Notes under the pieces: model-generated
Seen by the model: only the letters and a program-made list of their open reading frames with translations
What the model was told of the DNA's origin: nothing
Databases searched by the model: none
Assembly: GCF_001761465.1 (NCBI RefSeq)
Contig: NZ_CP017479.1
Coordinates: 3,224,001-3,288,000 of the forward strand
Origin: Flavobacterium gilvum
GTDB taxonomy: Bacteria; Bacteroidota; Bacteroidia; Flavobacteriales; Flavobacteriaceae
Direction: 5' to 3'
Length of the DNA: 64,000 nt
Shown here: in pieces, positions 1 to 10,184 of the stretch
Numbering within the stretch: the first letter of the stretch is position 1
How the letters are laid out: each line of letters starts with the position of its first letter
Position numbers and translations under genes: made by a program

Positions 1-1472
1 TCATCAAAACCAGTTTTATCAGTACCGGTAAGTGTACAACCTTTCGCATAACGAATAGTGGCTGTTGAACCAAAAATATTTTTTATTCCATCTACAGGAC
101 TTACACTAGGCACTCCGGCTGATGAATATCCTCCTAATTGAGCCACATTGGCATTGGGTCCGATAACAGCTATACTCTTAGCTGTCGCTGCGATTGGCAA
201 TACATTGTTTTTATTTTTCAACAATACAATACTTTCTTCTGCTGCTTTTTTTGCCAATGCTCTAAACTCAGGAGCATTACATAATTTGGTAGCCTGAGTG
301 GTATCCTCAATATACGGATGTTCGAACAGTCCCATCTCAAATTTTACACGCAGAATTCGTTTTACGCTTTCATCAATTACCGATTGGTCAATATTTCCTT
401 TTTTAACCTCATCTACTAATTCTACATAAGCTTTGTATCTAGGTAAATCAACATCCAAACCTGCCTTGGCACATATCACAGCTGCCTCTCCCTTTGATTC
501 CGCTATTTTGTGCATGCCCATGGTATGAACTACTCCACTCCAATCCGACACTGTATAGCCTGTAAACCCCCATTCTTTCCTCAATATATCGGTAAGCAGC
601 CATTTATTGGCATGGCAGGGTACTCCATCTATAGCGTTGTAGGCAGCCATTAACGATTTTGCATGGGCTTCGGTTACAGCAGCTTTATAAGGAACCAAAT
701 GAATTTCTCTTAGTTCTCTTTCGCTCAATGAAACATTAGCTGCATCCAACCCATTGGAAGGCACAAAATTTGCAGCAAAGTGTTTTGGCGTGCAGATAAC
801 TCCATTTTGTTGTACATTCTTGATAAATTCAACAGCAAAACGGGAAGCCAAATAAGGATCTTCCCCATACGTTTCTTCCATTCTCCCATGACGTGGATCC
901 CTTGCCAAATCAAGTACCGGGCTCAATGCCTGTCTTATACCTCGACTATAAGCTTCTTTTCCGATGGCATCTGTTATTTTTTTCATGAGTGGTAAGTCCC
1001 ATGTACAAGAAAGTGCAATAGACTGAGGGTAAGTAGTAGCACCAAAACCTTTTACTCCATGCAAAGCCTCATCATTTATAAGAGTAGGAATACCTAATCT
1101 TGTTTCTTCAACGGCAACTTTTTGAATTTCATTGACCGTTTTAACTCCTTTCGCAGCATCCATATCGGTTGTAGGACAACTAATATGACCCGTACCGTGG
1201 GATTTCATTTGCTGACGGATATAATCGATGGAGTATACCCCACTGCTTTTGAATATTTCGTCTCCATCTCCCAAACGCAAAGCACACATTTGGTATACTT
1301 TTTCTTCGAGAGTCATTCGGGCAATTAGATCGTTTACTCGCTTCTCAACTGGAAGAGCAGGGTTCTTATAAGGTAAAATTTTACCTTCAGACTTTGTTTG
1401 TGCAGTAACCACTCCGCTAAAAAGCAAAGAAACAATAACTGCTGACAATGCAATTGGTGATGAAAATTTCAT
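1..1472 (-). CDS. Glycoside hydrolase family 3 beta-glycosidase (C-terminus cut by window edge)
   Basis: I translated the open frame that starts with ATG at 1472 and runs off the left edge without a stop, giving about 490 residues. It opens with a signal peptide ending near VVTAQ. The GH3 N-terminal barrel follows, with the KHF motif near residue 230 and the nucleophile motif TVSDWSG, putting the catalytic Asp near residue 309. The start of the second alpha/beta domain (AKSIAVIGPNA) is visible. Family members remove beta-linked glucose or xylose from oligosaccharide ends in the periplasm. Next to a GH120 beta-xylosidase homologue, a beta-xylosidase role is plausible, but sequence alone does not settle the sugar. 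It is the most distal visible gene of the PUL arm. Confidence 0.93.
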   Translation of the reverse strand, partial: MKFSSPIALSAVIVSLLFSGVVTAQTKSEGKILPYKNPALPVEKRVNDLIARMTLEEKVYQMCALRLGDGDEIFKSSGVYSIDYIRQQMKSHGTGHISCPTTDMDAAKGVKTVNEIQKVAVEETRLGIPTLINDEALHGVKGFGATTYPQSIALSCTWDLPLMKKITDAIGKEAYSRGIRQALSPVLDLARDPRHGRMEETYGEDPYLASRFAVEFIKNVQQNGVICTPKHFAANFVPSNGLDAANVSLSERELREIHLVPYKAAVTEAHAKSLMAAYNAIDGVPCHANKWLLTDILRKEWGFTGYTVSDWSGVVHTMGMHKIAESKGEAAVICAKAGLDVDLPRYKAYVELVDEVKKGNIDQSVIDESVKRILRVKFEMGLFEHPYIEDTTQATKLCNAPEFRALAKKAAEESIVLLKNKNNVLPIAATAKSIAVIGPNANVAQLGGYSSAGVPSVSPVDGIKNIFGSTATIRYAKGCTLTGTDKTGFD

Positions 1473-1587
1473 TTTATTGTTTTTTAGTATTGAATTAATT
1501 ATTAATAGTTTTTACTTCTAATTATTTTACCTCCCCTTCTTTGCAGTCGTCACACTGAAGCTGTGCACTGAAAGGAAATCTTTTTCT

Positions 1588-3546
1588 TTATTTTGACCAT
1601 ACTTTAATCTCTCCATTAACTGGCGTTTCAAAAGGTCCTGGAAATGGATCTTTCTCATTTCTCTTTTTGCCAAGATAATCTTTATTTACTATTAAAGGCG
1701 AGCCATCAGCATTTTCGTAAGCACAACCTGAAACTTTTGCTTTCCCAAGAAATGCTGTGGTAATTACTTTTCGGTTCTCTTTATTTTTCCAGTTTTCTTT
1801 TTCTGATAAAGAAAGATACCAACCGTCTTTTTTCTCTACTATTTTCATATTGGTATCAAAACCAGTATCCAACAAGGGGTTCACTTCTAATTTACAAGCT
1901 AATGTGCCCTTGGTATATACATTCCCTCCTAAAAATGAAACCGCACCCATTTTATCTACTCGATTAAGATTGCCTCCACCTATAAATAAATTATTGTAAA
2001 ATCGGCCGTCACCACTATCTCCATTATCGTCACTATCCGAAGGATAAAAGCTGGCTATTGCTGTAGAATGCGGTACCAGAACAGGTGTTACACGTCGTCC
2101 ATCATTAACATAGTACGAAATATTACCAGCAATAATGTTGTGGACAAATGCGATTCCTTGTGAAGCTACATCGAACCCTTTTGCTGACAAGAATAAATTA
2201 TTTGCCAAAAGCATAGGCCCGTGTTGCATTTCTAGAGAACCATCCCCTCTATTATCATGTAGCAGGTTTCCTGTTACCTGTACCCCCTGACACATCCAGT
2301 CCAACCAAAGACCAAGAAATCCGCATCGATAAATGTGATTGTTGCTGATGGTTACATCTACTGCACCATGAAACTTAATACCGGCCTGTTCCCAACCAGA
2401 ATACAACCTCTCCACATGTATATCATGAATCTCATTACCTGTTATGGTGCTGAATGCACAACCAAGACTACCAACAATACCAACCTGCTCACAATGATGG
2501 ATATGATTGTTACGAACAATATGACTACCCACCTTATCTTTGCTCCAGCCATCTTTTATAGCCCTAAGCACACAATCTGTATAAGGATCTGCAGCGCCAC
2601 CATCGTTGGTATTATCAAACTTATCACCATACTTTCCAAGTGCAATTCCTGCGCATTTCGAATAACTAACTTCATTATTCTCAATAATCCAACCTTTGTT
2701 CCAATACGCTGAGATTATTCCAATCTGTCCAGCACTAGGTGGTGCCCAAGGTGTGGCTGCGTTACGCATATCAAAGCCACTAACGGTAATATAATTCATT
2801 CCAGTTTTTTCGGGTGTAAACACAGTTTGACGCACATTGATTTCTACATTTTGTTCATTTGGATTTATGCCCGGAAATTGTGCCCAAATGGTGGTATTAT
2901 CTAGCGTTACATTGCAGCTCCATACTGGCTTACTGTTTGTATCCGAAAACAAATCAGACCAATGTGCTGCCTCATTTAACCAATGCCCATTTAGATAAAC
3001 TGCACCTGTATGGTGTTTCCGGGTCATCGTTGCAGGAAGCACAATGGCTTTGTTCTTGCTATCTCGACCATCTGGTGTAAACCAGTCGCCATGAATCAAA
3101 TCTTCATAAGGATTGAATTTATCAAAGAAGGAATTAGGCAGGGTTACTTTCCAAACGTTGTTGCTTACAAGCGTCCATCCTTTTACGATTTCAGAACCTG
3201 TAATGATCACCTTTTCGCCCGATGCAGCTCTATACACAATACGTTTTGTATTCGATTCTCCACCTCTAGGAGGAGTTACTCTCTCCCGATAAGTTCCTCC
3301 ATGTACCGTAATAATATCCCCAGGCATTGCTTTGTTGGCCGCAGCCATAATGGTTTTAAAGGGTTTAGACGAAGAGCCATCACCCCCATCGTTACCATTT
3401 ACAGACACATGAAATTCTTTACCAAGAGCCTCTGTATTATTGCTTTTAGTTTTTATATCATTCTTAAAACCATTCTGTGCAAATAAACTAGTACACAGAA
3501 TACAAGTTAAAATGGAAATAAAATTTCTTAAATTAGCCTTTTTCAT
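1588..3546 (-). CDS. Secreted GH120-family beta-xylosidase-like beta-helix protein
   Basis: This is a 652-residue protein with an N-terminal signal peptide (cleavage near LFAQ) and a right-handed beta-helix. From memory it resembles Thermoanaerobacterium XylC, the GH120 beta-xylosidase, along most of its length, with shared blocks such as NAATPWAPP, GWIIENN and GLWLDW. The expected catalytic pair is present: Asp416 in LWLDW as nucleophile and Glu439 in LEMQHGP as acid/base, 23 residues apart as in XylC. Expected role: release of beta-linked xylose from oligosaccharide ends in the periplasm. It lies 64 bp after the GH43-like gene in the same operon. Automatic annotation will probably call it only a right-handed parallel beta-helix protein. 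Confidence 0.85.
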   Translation of the reverse strand: MKKANLRNFISILTCILCTSLFAQNGFKNDIKTKSNNTEALGKEFHVSVNGNDGGDGSSSKPFKTIMAAANKAMPGDIITVHGGTYRERVTPPRGGESNTKRIVYRAASGEKVIITGSEIVKGWTLVSNNVWKVTLPNSFFDKFNPYEDLIHGDWFTPDGRDSKNKAIVLPATMTRKHHTGAVYLNGHWLNEAAHWSDLFSDTNSKPVWSCNVTLDNTTIWAQFPGINPNEQNVEINVRQTVFTPEKTGMNYITVSGFDMRNAATPWAPPSAGQIGIISAYWNKGWIIENNEVSYSKCAGIALGKYGDKFDNTNDGGAADPYTDCVLRAIKDGWSKDKVGSHIVRNNHIHHCEQVGIVGSLGCAFSTITGNEIHDIHVERLYSGWEQAGIKFHGAVDVTISNNHIYRCGFLGLWLDWMCQGVQVTGNLLHDNRGDGSLEMQHGPMLLANNLFLSAKGFDVASQGIAFVHNIIAGNISYYVNDGRRVTPVLVPHSTAIASFYPSDSDDNGDSGDGRFYNNLFIGGGNLNRVDKMGAVSFLGGNVYTKGTLACKLEVNPLLDTGFDTNMKIVEKKDGWYLSLSEKENWKNKENRKVITTAFLGKAKVSGCAYENADGSPLIVNKDYLGKKRNEKDPFPGPFETPVNGEIKVWSK

Positions 3547-3610
3547 TTTATAGTTATTATTTTATATGACTTTTATTTTTTATTTATTCATTAGCTCTTG
3601 TGACAATTGT

Positions 3611-4723
3611 CTATTTCTTAAAAGGCACCACAACATTCCATGAGTGCGTACCATATTCAAAACCACCCGGGCCATCCATCGTGGCAAAAAAGAAATAAAC
3701 CGGTTTACCATTTTCAAAATAGATAAAAGGTCTTTCCAGTTGTCCCATCGTTTCTGTTTTCCCATCATTGTAACGAAGTGTTCGGGAATAGGCTTTAGGT
3801 GAATCTGCAACAGTCCATTGAATAGCATCTTTTGAATTGGCTAATACTCCTGCGCCATTCTCTCCAGTATATTTCGCAACATGATCTTTAAAAACCACAT
3901 GATACCCTTTTTCGTCCTTCCAAAAGAAAGGATCTTCAATTTCCGGTTGCCCCGGACCTCCTAGTACGGGTTGTCCGTTATTCAGTACTTCAAACTTATC
4001 GTAGATACTTTTGGCACGAGCCATTCCAAAACACATACCCGAATACTTATCATTTCCCACATAACTACGGGCTTTAAACATCAGTAAAACAGAACCGTCC
4101 TCTTCGATAATCGGACTTGGATTGGAAGTCAGAAAACTGTAAAAACTATCTGGTTTTGTTTCCAATACCGGTCTATCAAAACGTTTCCAAGGGCCGTAAG
4201 GCGAATCGGCAATGGCAACACCAACTCGCTTGTTACTACGGCCTACAATACACCATTTGCTGGCTAGGTTGAAATCTTGTTTATTAGGCTCTTCAAAGGG
4301 ATGCGTAGATCCCATATAATACAATATATACTTGTTTTTGTATCGCAATATACGAGGATTGTGAGTAGAACGACCATCCCAATATTGTGCGCCACGGGCA
4401 GGCAAGGCTACATCCGAAAATGTGTATGGGCCTTCTGGTTTATCTGATATCGCATGTACCACTTCTGATGCCACCATCCAACCCGGATGAAACAATATAC
4501 TGTCTGGCCAGCGGGAAGCAAACATGTGATATTTTTTATCATCACCTTTTACAACAGAACTACACCATACCCAATATCCTTTCATTGAAAAGGCTGGCGT
4601 TCTATAGGCTTCACCTAACTGAGAATAAATTTGATTGGCTGTTTCTGCTTTTTGTGCCTCACATTCTTGAACGTTTATCAATTGTAATAGTACAATCAAA
4701 ACAATTGCGAAATGTTTTTTCAT
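3611..4723 (-). CDS. Secreted GH43-like five-bladed beta-propeller glycosidase
   Basis: This is a 370-residue protein with a signal peptide (cleavage near CEAQ). Repeated blade motifs are typical of GH43/GH117-like propellers: WVWCSSVVKG, a DGRSTHNPRI segment, GPWKRFDRPVL, SNPSPIIEEDGS and EIEDPFFWKDEKGYHVVFKDH. Acidic residues in DGRSTHNPRI and IEDPFF are candidates for the catalytic site, but I could not assign the triad with certainty. Members of this clan usually act on arabinofuranose, xylose or galactofuranose side chains. It starts 9 bp after the stop of the GH95 gene, so the two are probably translationally coupled. Exact subfamily and substrate are unknown. Confidence 0.75.
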   Translation of the reverse strand: MKKHFAIVLIVLLQLINVQECEAQKAETANQIYSQLGEAYRTPAFSMKGYWVWCSSVVKGDDKKYHMFASRWPDSILFHPGWMVASEVVHAISDKPEGPYTFSDVALPARGAQYWDGRSTHNPRILRYKNKYILYYMGSTHPFEEPNKQDFNLASKWCIVGRSNKRVGVAIADSPYGPWKRFDRPVLETKPDSFYSFLTSNPSPIIEEDGSVLLMFKARSYVGNDKYSGMCFGMARAKSIYDKFEVLNNGQPVLGGPGQPEIEDPFFWKDEKGYHVVFKDHVAKYTGENGAGVLANSKDAIQWTVADSPKAYSRTLRYNDGKTETMGQLERPFIYFENGKPVYFFFATMDGPGGFEYGTHSWNVVVPFKK

Positions 4724-4732
4724 TTTTTTTCT

Positions 4733-7156
4733 TTATTTCCCTCTAATCAAATTAAATTGGCTGTCAAACTTGTATTTCTTTCCGGCAATTAAGTCCACCT
4801 CTTTTTGCTTTCCATTATATACAAATGCACATCGATTTGTTTTGCCGGCATGAATAGTAGCTGACACCAATTTTCCGTCTTTCCATTGTATATCTAGCTT
4901 ATGGCCGCCGTGAATACGTGTCCCCAATAACTGCCCTTGCGGGAAAGTTGCTGCACAGGCTGGCAAAAATTCAACACGACCAGGTTGTGAAAACACCATC
5001 ATATCGGCCAGCAATCGCTGCAAACTCAACACCGAATCAAGATTGTAAATAGCATGCTCTGGATTATGAGAAGTAACAAGACCGTTGTATACATAATTAC
5101 GTTGGGCAAAACGATTAAGATTAGCCAACACTTTTTCCTTTTCGTGCAACCTAGTAGCCATCAATGCTAAATGAATCAGACCATGAGCCGATTCAGTATC
5201 TGATTCAAAACGCTTACCCAAAGCCACTCTTGCAGCCTCTACTAGAGCTGGATCAGCACCGGGTTCAAAAAACTCTCTACCTGGGAAAACCGGATAGAGA
5301 TGCGAATTGTGTCGGTGTTTGTAATTGTCTTCAAAAGGTAAAGTTATCCATTCGGCCAAAGCGCCATCAGCATTAATACGATAAGGAACCAACTTATCGT
5401 GGTACTGTTTCCACTTTGCCATATCTGACTGATTAAGATTAAACATTTTTCCCAATTTCAATAAATGGTCAAATACTTCACGAGCCACTGCTATTTCGAA
5501 AGTAGCATCTTTTGAAAGTGTACTACCTTGTCCTTTGACACCATTTTCGGGGGAAATCCCTGGGGAAATATGATAGTACCCATCTTTATCTTTGGTAAGA
5601 TAGTCTTCATAAAACTGTGCCATTTCCTGATATAAAGGTAAAACACGTTTGCGAAGAAAAGCTGTATCTCCATAAAGCATTCCGTGCTCATAAAAAGGCA
5701 TCAAATTCCATCCAGCACCACCTGGCCAATACATCCATGGAAGACCAGGAGTAAAATGATTGAGATATCCTTTTTCCGGATCGCTGTAATGAGGTACCAA
5801 GAAGCCACGACAGCCCAAATAACTACTGGCATTAAGTCTCCAGGCGGGCAATAATCTTTCTACATAACCAAAATACGATTCTGCACATTCGGCCAAATCA
5901 CCTGTAGAAATCCCAGAAATAGCAAGATTCACATTAGTATCCATCACAAAGCCACCAATCCATGAAGGTGTCCATCCACCTCCCCAAATGCCTTGCAGTG
6001 GTGGCGGAAAATCTCCAGATGAAGATATAAGTAAATATCGTCCCATGGCATGAATCTGTTCAAGAAATAGAGGTGTTACTCCTTTTTCGTGAGCTTCATC
6101 CAACATTTTCTCTGTTGGCGTGCTTTTCCAAAGGTCTGCACAACCCAGATCAAGCACTACACGACGAAACATCTCGCCATGTTGAGCAGCATGTGGCAGC
6201 AACAGCTTATCATAATCAGTCGGAAGCAAAGAAAGTTCATTACGAACGGCTACTTCCTGTGAAGTGCAACCAAATTCCAATGGTGTTATACGTACTAATA
6301 TAGTAACTTCATTGGTGTTTTCTATCTTAAGTTGATTATTCTCCACTCGCATTTGTCCACCATTTGCAACTACCTTAGCCAAACCATCATAACCACCTGG
6401 ATCTGATGAATATTGTGCATGATAGCTCAACCACCCTGATGCATCGGCCTTACTGCTTGTGTTAAGAAAAACCTTGTCCAATTCAAAACCATTAGCCTTT
6501 CCTGTGCGGCCGGGAGTTTCGGCAAGATTGAGTGTTAATTCCAGTTTTTTTCCTGCTGATGATTTAATCCTGATTACATTAACATTATCAATCCTAGATG
6601 AAAATACACTTTCCTCTACGGTACCCTGTTCATCTTTCCATTGGGCTTTTGCTTCCCCGGTTTCCAAATTCAGCTCACGTCTATAAGCAGAAACAACTCC
6701 AACCTTTTTTACATTCATTTGCACATCAAACGCAGGATGCGGGAATAGCGGCCACATATTTGTAGCTCCCATAGCATCGAGCTGTTTACGAGCCTCACCT
6801 GTGCTAAGACGTGCGGCCTCGCCAAACTTAGCTGAATCACTCAACTTTCTCATCTCTGGAAGCAGGTTGGCAAGGTTGGCCACCGCTACTTTGTGTCGAT
6901 CCCAAGCGCGAACAAAAAGTTTTTCATGTACACAAATAATCCGCTCCTCACCCACATTACCTGTAAACATCGTTCCGTGACGACCATTACCTGTTACAAA
7001 TGCATCTTCCCATTTAAGTGCTGGTTTATCGGACCAAACAATCCATTGTCGAGGAGGATGGCCTGACTTATCAGCTGTTTTCTTTACTTGTGCGGAAAGC
7101 GAAGCAACAGCTGTCACCGCTCCAAAAAGAAAAATTATCTTTAATAGTGATTTCAT
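4733..7156 (-). CDS. GH95-type alpha-L-fucosidase or alpha-L-galactosidase
   Basis: This is an 807-residue secreted protein with a signal peptide (cleavage near SLSAQ). The N-terminal beta-domain carries the family opening KWEDAFVTGNGRHG near residues 48-60. The (alpha/alpha)6 barrel contains LQGIWGGGWTPSW near 388-400 and the TNVNLAISG segment with Asn408 and Asn410. The acidic SPENG motif follows (Glu537), then a tail with NLDSV (Asp707) and VEFLPACAATFPQGQ. These match the positions of the Asn pair, Glu and Asp used by characterised GH95 enzymes, although the usual NYW after the Asn pair is replaced here by ISG. The enzyme would remove alpha-L-fucose or alpha-L-galactose caps. Confidence 0.82.
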   Translation of the reverse strand: MKSLLKIIFLFGAVTAVASLSAQVKKTADKSGHPPRQWIVWSDKPALKWEDAFVTGNGRHGTMFTGNVGEERIICVHEKLFVRAWDRHKVAVANLANLLPEMRKLSDSAKFGEAARLSTGEARKQLDAMGATNMWPLFPHPAFDVQMNVKKVGVVSAYRRELNLETGEAKAQWKDEQGTVEESVFSSRIDNVNVIRIKSSAGKKLELTLNLAETPGRTGKANGFELDKVFLNTSSKADASGWLSYHAQYSSDPGGYDGLAKVVANGGQMRVENNQLKIENTNEVTILVRITPLEFGCTSQEVAVRNELSLLPTDYDKLLLPHAAQHGEMFRRVVLDLGCADLWKSTPTEKMLDEAHEKGVTPLFLEQIHAMGRYLLISSSGDFPPPLQGIWGGGWTPSWIGGFVMDTNVNLAISGISTGDLAECAESYFGYVERLLPAWRLNASSYLGCRGFLVPHYSDPEKGYLNHFTPGLPWMYWPGGAGWNLMPFYEHGMLYGDTAFLRKRVLPLYQEMAQFYEDYLTKDKDGYYHISPGISPENGVKGQGSTLSKDATFEIAVAREVFDHLLKLGKMFNLNQSDMAKWKQYHDKLVPYRINADGALAEWITLPFEDNYKHRHNSHLYPVFPGREFFEPGADPALVEAARVALGKRFESDTESAHGLIHLALMATRLHEKEKVLANLNRFAQRNYVYNGLVTSHNPEHAIYNLDSVLSLQRLLADMMVFSQPGRVEFLPACAATFPQGQLLGTRIHGGHKLDIQWKDGKLVSATIHAGKTNRCAFVYNGKQKEVDLIAGKKYKFDSQFNLIRGK

Positions 7157-7274
7157 TTATTTTATAAGTTAGTTCATTTATTTAATAAGGATATTAAATA
7201 CAAATAATTTCGTAATTCACTTTTTTATATAAAGTCGTAAAAAATACCCCTTTTAATCTATCAATACTCATCCC

Positions 7275-7488
7275 TTAATTTGATGTTTTTCCGAAAACTT
7301 CTACTTCGCTCATAGAAATTTCTTTGGCGGAGTCAAAAAAGTTGATTCTTAAAAATCTACCTATAGATTTGCTATCGATTTCTATCGATTTTCTCACCGA
7401 CATTAGATTTTATACCAGCATTCTGCCCATAAAACATAAATACTGATGCCAACAATAAAATTAGTGTCAAATTTCTTATTCTCTTCAT
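7275..7488 (-). pseudogene. Frameshifted relic of a secreted discoidin (F5/8C)-domain protein
   Basis: The 394 bp gap between the GH35 and GH95 genes holds a broken gene. ATG at 7488 starts a clear signal peptide (MKRIRNLTLILLLASVFMFY, then GQNAG) that stops at 7372. In another frame, ending at TAA 7275, about 33 residues read as the end of an F5/8C-type domain, with GRFLRINFF and SMSEVEVFGK. So only the secretion signal and the C-terminal strand remain, joined out of frame with most of the gene deleted. A short duplicated ATCGATAGAAATCGATAGC-like stretch lies at the junction. I see nothing else in the gap. Confidence 0.7.
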
Positions 7489-7550
7489 AAAACTATGATC
7501 TACTATTAAGTTAGTTGACCCCTTAAACATTATCGTTCTTAAAATATCCT

Positions 7551-10064
7551 TTATTTTTTCATCTGCTTTTCAATCGATACTTTGTATCGGTAAACCGGAA
7601 CGATGTCGATTTTCTTCACTTTCGCCTTTAACTGATCGTCCAATGTTTTTTCCAAACTTTCCCAGTAAATTTCATACTGCTTCTCTACAGGCAATACCTG
7701 AATTACTATAGGATCGGCTGTATTCTTGGATACATAATTCAATCTAAACTTACAAATATTATTATAGTTAAACTGGTCGTAAACTAACTTATTCTTTTGA
7801 TACATTGTCATATAATCGCCATCATAATTTACTGATACTTCCCAGTCAACTACGCCTGTTGATGGCTTGCAATTATAAGTCGATTGATACAATTGCTGAT
7901 TTGGCAAAGAGTGAAATGTTGCTTTGTATAAAGGTCCTGGCTGCAACGGTTTGAATGCTGTAGATTTCTTAAATTCAGTTAACATTGAGTCTTTAAATTT
8001 TTGAGCCGCTTCAACATCGTTATCAACGATTGGTGTAAAATTTACCGAAGGTTTATTTACAACAGAAGGATTCAGCACAAATGAGCCCAAAAAATTATCT
8101 GTAGTAACCGGCTTACAGTTTATGCCATTTGAAACTGATTTGACCACCAAATCAGAACTTGGATAGGTTTTCACGGCAATCTTACCATCTTTGTTGGCAA
8201 TTTCCAAACTGTATTGGTTCGTTGTTTCCTGTCTTAACAAGGCATCAGTAAAAACCAACGCTTCCTGTTTATCACCGTAATTAATTTTATAGGTCTGTAG
8301 CGCCAGCTCTCTGGTAACAACAAGTACTTTTACCTGTTCGCCATTTTTACTTGTTATTTCAAAATAAAAACTACCTTCTTGCTTATCGCTGGTTATAGTT
8401 CCTTCTTTTTCATTCCACAGGCAACCTTTTAAAGCGCTTACTTTTTTAATGGTAGAATTGTCGAAAACCATTTCCGGAGCAATGGCATCTCTGAAGAAAA
8501 CAAACGTTTTTGTACCTCCATTATTTAGAATAGAAAGTGGTTGTACGGTAGCATATTTCAATAATACGCTTTGCATTTCTAATTTATAAGGCCAGATTAC
8601 ATAATGATTAGCAGGAAAAGTAATAGGCTTTGCCGGAACCGCTTCCGTTGTTGAACCATTGTTTAAACTAAGTTGAAAATCCTTAATTTCGGGTAATGAA
8701 ACCAATCTTTGGTAATTCGAAAGGAAAATAAAGCCCGCACCATTTTTGGTACGAATAGAAGACTGCACCGTATCTTTTGAAACCATCGATACTTTAAATT
8801 TTGATGGAAAATAAGGGCGTGTTTCTACTAATCTATCACCATAATCCTGCGCAAAAAGGTTCATCAATTTTAATTCAGAAAAAGATTGTGCTGGTATTCC
8901 CATAGCACCTAATGGAGCCTGAAAATCGTAATTAACCATGGACAAATCGTTCGGATAATTAGAAATTCTTGTCTCATGAAACCCGTAGTCGTTTGTCCAA
9001 TCCAGAGGATTCATACATCCGTGATACATATAATATCCGAATCCATTTAAGCCTGCTGCTAATTTCACAAAAATATTGGCTGCCACATCTGAAGCAGAAA
9101 CGTCAACACGCCTGTGATACGTATTTTGCATCCCTCCACCCAATTCGGCAGAAATCAATGGGTAATTGCTTCGAACCTTATTATCAACTTTGCCCAACAA
9201 ATCACTTCCTATGTCATCATCTGCTTTCAAGGGTTTAATAAAGAACACGGGTTTAATTAACTTTTTAGTGGAAGTATTCCATGGACTATCGGGATAACTG
9301 CCTAGAGTAAAGAAAAACTCATCCTGATTATCCGGTCCTGGAGCAAAAGCACTGTAATAAGGAACATCCATTCCATTCTGAATAGCTATTTTTTTCAAGG
9401 TCTTCATGTGTTCATAGTCCGGAGCATTCTTAAAATTCAATTCATTTTCCACTTGAACCCCAATAATCGGTCCACCTTCTTTGAAATAATATCCCTCACA
9501 TTGTTCAGCAACTTGTTTAAAAAACAAATCAGCATAACGCAGGTATACAGGGTCATCTGTACGCAATTTTATCTTTTTAGCCATCAACCAGTCAGGAAAA
9601 CCACCATTTTTGATTTCAGCGTGCGCCCAAGGACCAGGCCTTACCCACACAAACATTCCGTGTTTTTTACAAAGTGCTAGAAATCGGTTAAGGTTATTAT
9701 CTCCACTCCAATCAAAAACACCTTCCCTCATTTCATGTAAAATCCAAATAACATAGGTACTGATTATGGCAACACCACCTGCCTTCATGGCAATAATTTC
9801 CTGTTCCCATTGATTGGCATTGTACCTTTCATAATGAAATTCTCCCATAACGGGAAACCAAGGTTTTCCATTACGCAACAAATAATTTCCTGTATAGCCA
9901 AAACTTGCACCGTTTGGCCCAACACTAGTTCCTCTTTTAATATCCGGTGTTACTACTGTTGCATTAGTGCTTTTGATTTTTATGTCATATTGCAAACGAT
10001 TCTGTGCATTTATTTCCAAAAATGAAATGCATGCCATCAACAGCAACAAAAATTTCTTTTTCAT
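7551..10064 (-). CDS. GH35-family beta-galactosidase-like enzyme
   Basis: This is an 837-residue secreted protein (signal cleavage near LEINAQ). A GH-A clan barrel begins near residue 60 with LLRNGKPWFPVMGEFHYER and continues with VRPGPWAHAE. The acid/base motif is IIGVQVENEL (Glu208) and a likely nucleophile is PLISAELGGG (Glu307), about 100 residues apart as expected for GH35. Long beta-sandwich regions fill the C-terminal half. Known GH35 enzymes remove terminal beta-galactose, and some use other beta-sugars. It lies 120 bp downstream of the esterase gene. Only trace matches to the HTCS operator were seen in that gap, so it is probably read from the upstream lyase promoter. Confidence 0.85.
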   Translation of the reverse strand: MKKKFLLLLMACISFLEINAQNRLQYDIKIKSTNATVVTPDIKRGTSVGPNGASFGYTGNYLLRNGKPWFPVMGEFHYERYNANQWEQEIIAMKAGGVAIISTYVIWILHEMREGVFDWSGDNNLNRFLALCKKHGMFVWVRPGPWAHAEIKNGGFPDWLMAKKIKLRTDDPVYLRYADLFFKQVAEQCEGYYFKEGGPIIGVQVENELNFKNAPDYEHMKTLKKIAIQNGMDVPYYSAFAPGPDNQDEFFFTLGSYPDSPWNTSTKKLIKPVFFIKPLKADDDIGSDLLGKVDNKVRSNYPLISAELGGGMQNTYHRRVDVSASDVAANIFVKLAAGLNGFGYYMYHGCMNPLDWTNDYGFHETRISNYPNDLSMVNYDFQAPLGAMGIPAQSFSELKLMNLFAQDYGDRLVETRPYFPSKFKVSMVSKDTVQSSIRTKNGAGFIFLSNYQRLVSLPEIKDFQLSLNNGSTTEAVPAKPITFPANHYVIWPYKLEMQSVLLKYATVQPLSILNNGGTKTFVFFRDAIAPEMVFDNSTIKKVSALKGCLWNEKEGTITSDKQEGSFYFEITSKNGEQVKVLVVTRELALQTYKINYGDKQEALVFTDALLRQETTNQYSLEIANKDGKIAVKTYPSSDLVVKSVSNGINCKPVTTDNFLGSFVLNPSVVNKPSVNFTPIVDNDVEAAQKFKDSMLTEFKKSTAFKPLQPGPLYKATFHSLPNQQLYQSTYNCKPSTGVVDWEVSVNYDGDYMTMYQKNKLVYDQFNYNNICKFRLNYVSKNTADPIVIQVLPVEKQYEIYWESLEKTLDDQLKAKVKKIDIVPVYRYKVSIEKQMKK

Positions 10065-10184
10065 AATTCTAATTTTAACTATCTAGCTAATAAATGTGGC
10101 TTTCAAAATATAAAATAAAAAAGTAGGACACTCCAAAACGAATTATCTCCTACCTTTTATCTCAGGTTAAGGGCTCCCATATTC

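Noticed and set aside
2335-2712. A 125-codon plus-strand frame opposite the GH120 gene
   Set aside because: Antisense shadow; the minus-strand protein has an intact catalytic pair and signal peptide.
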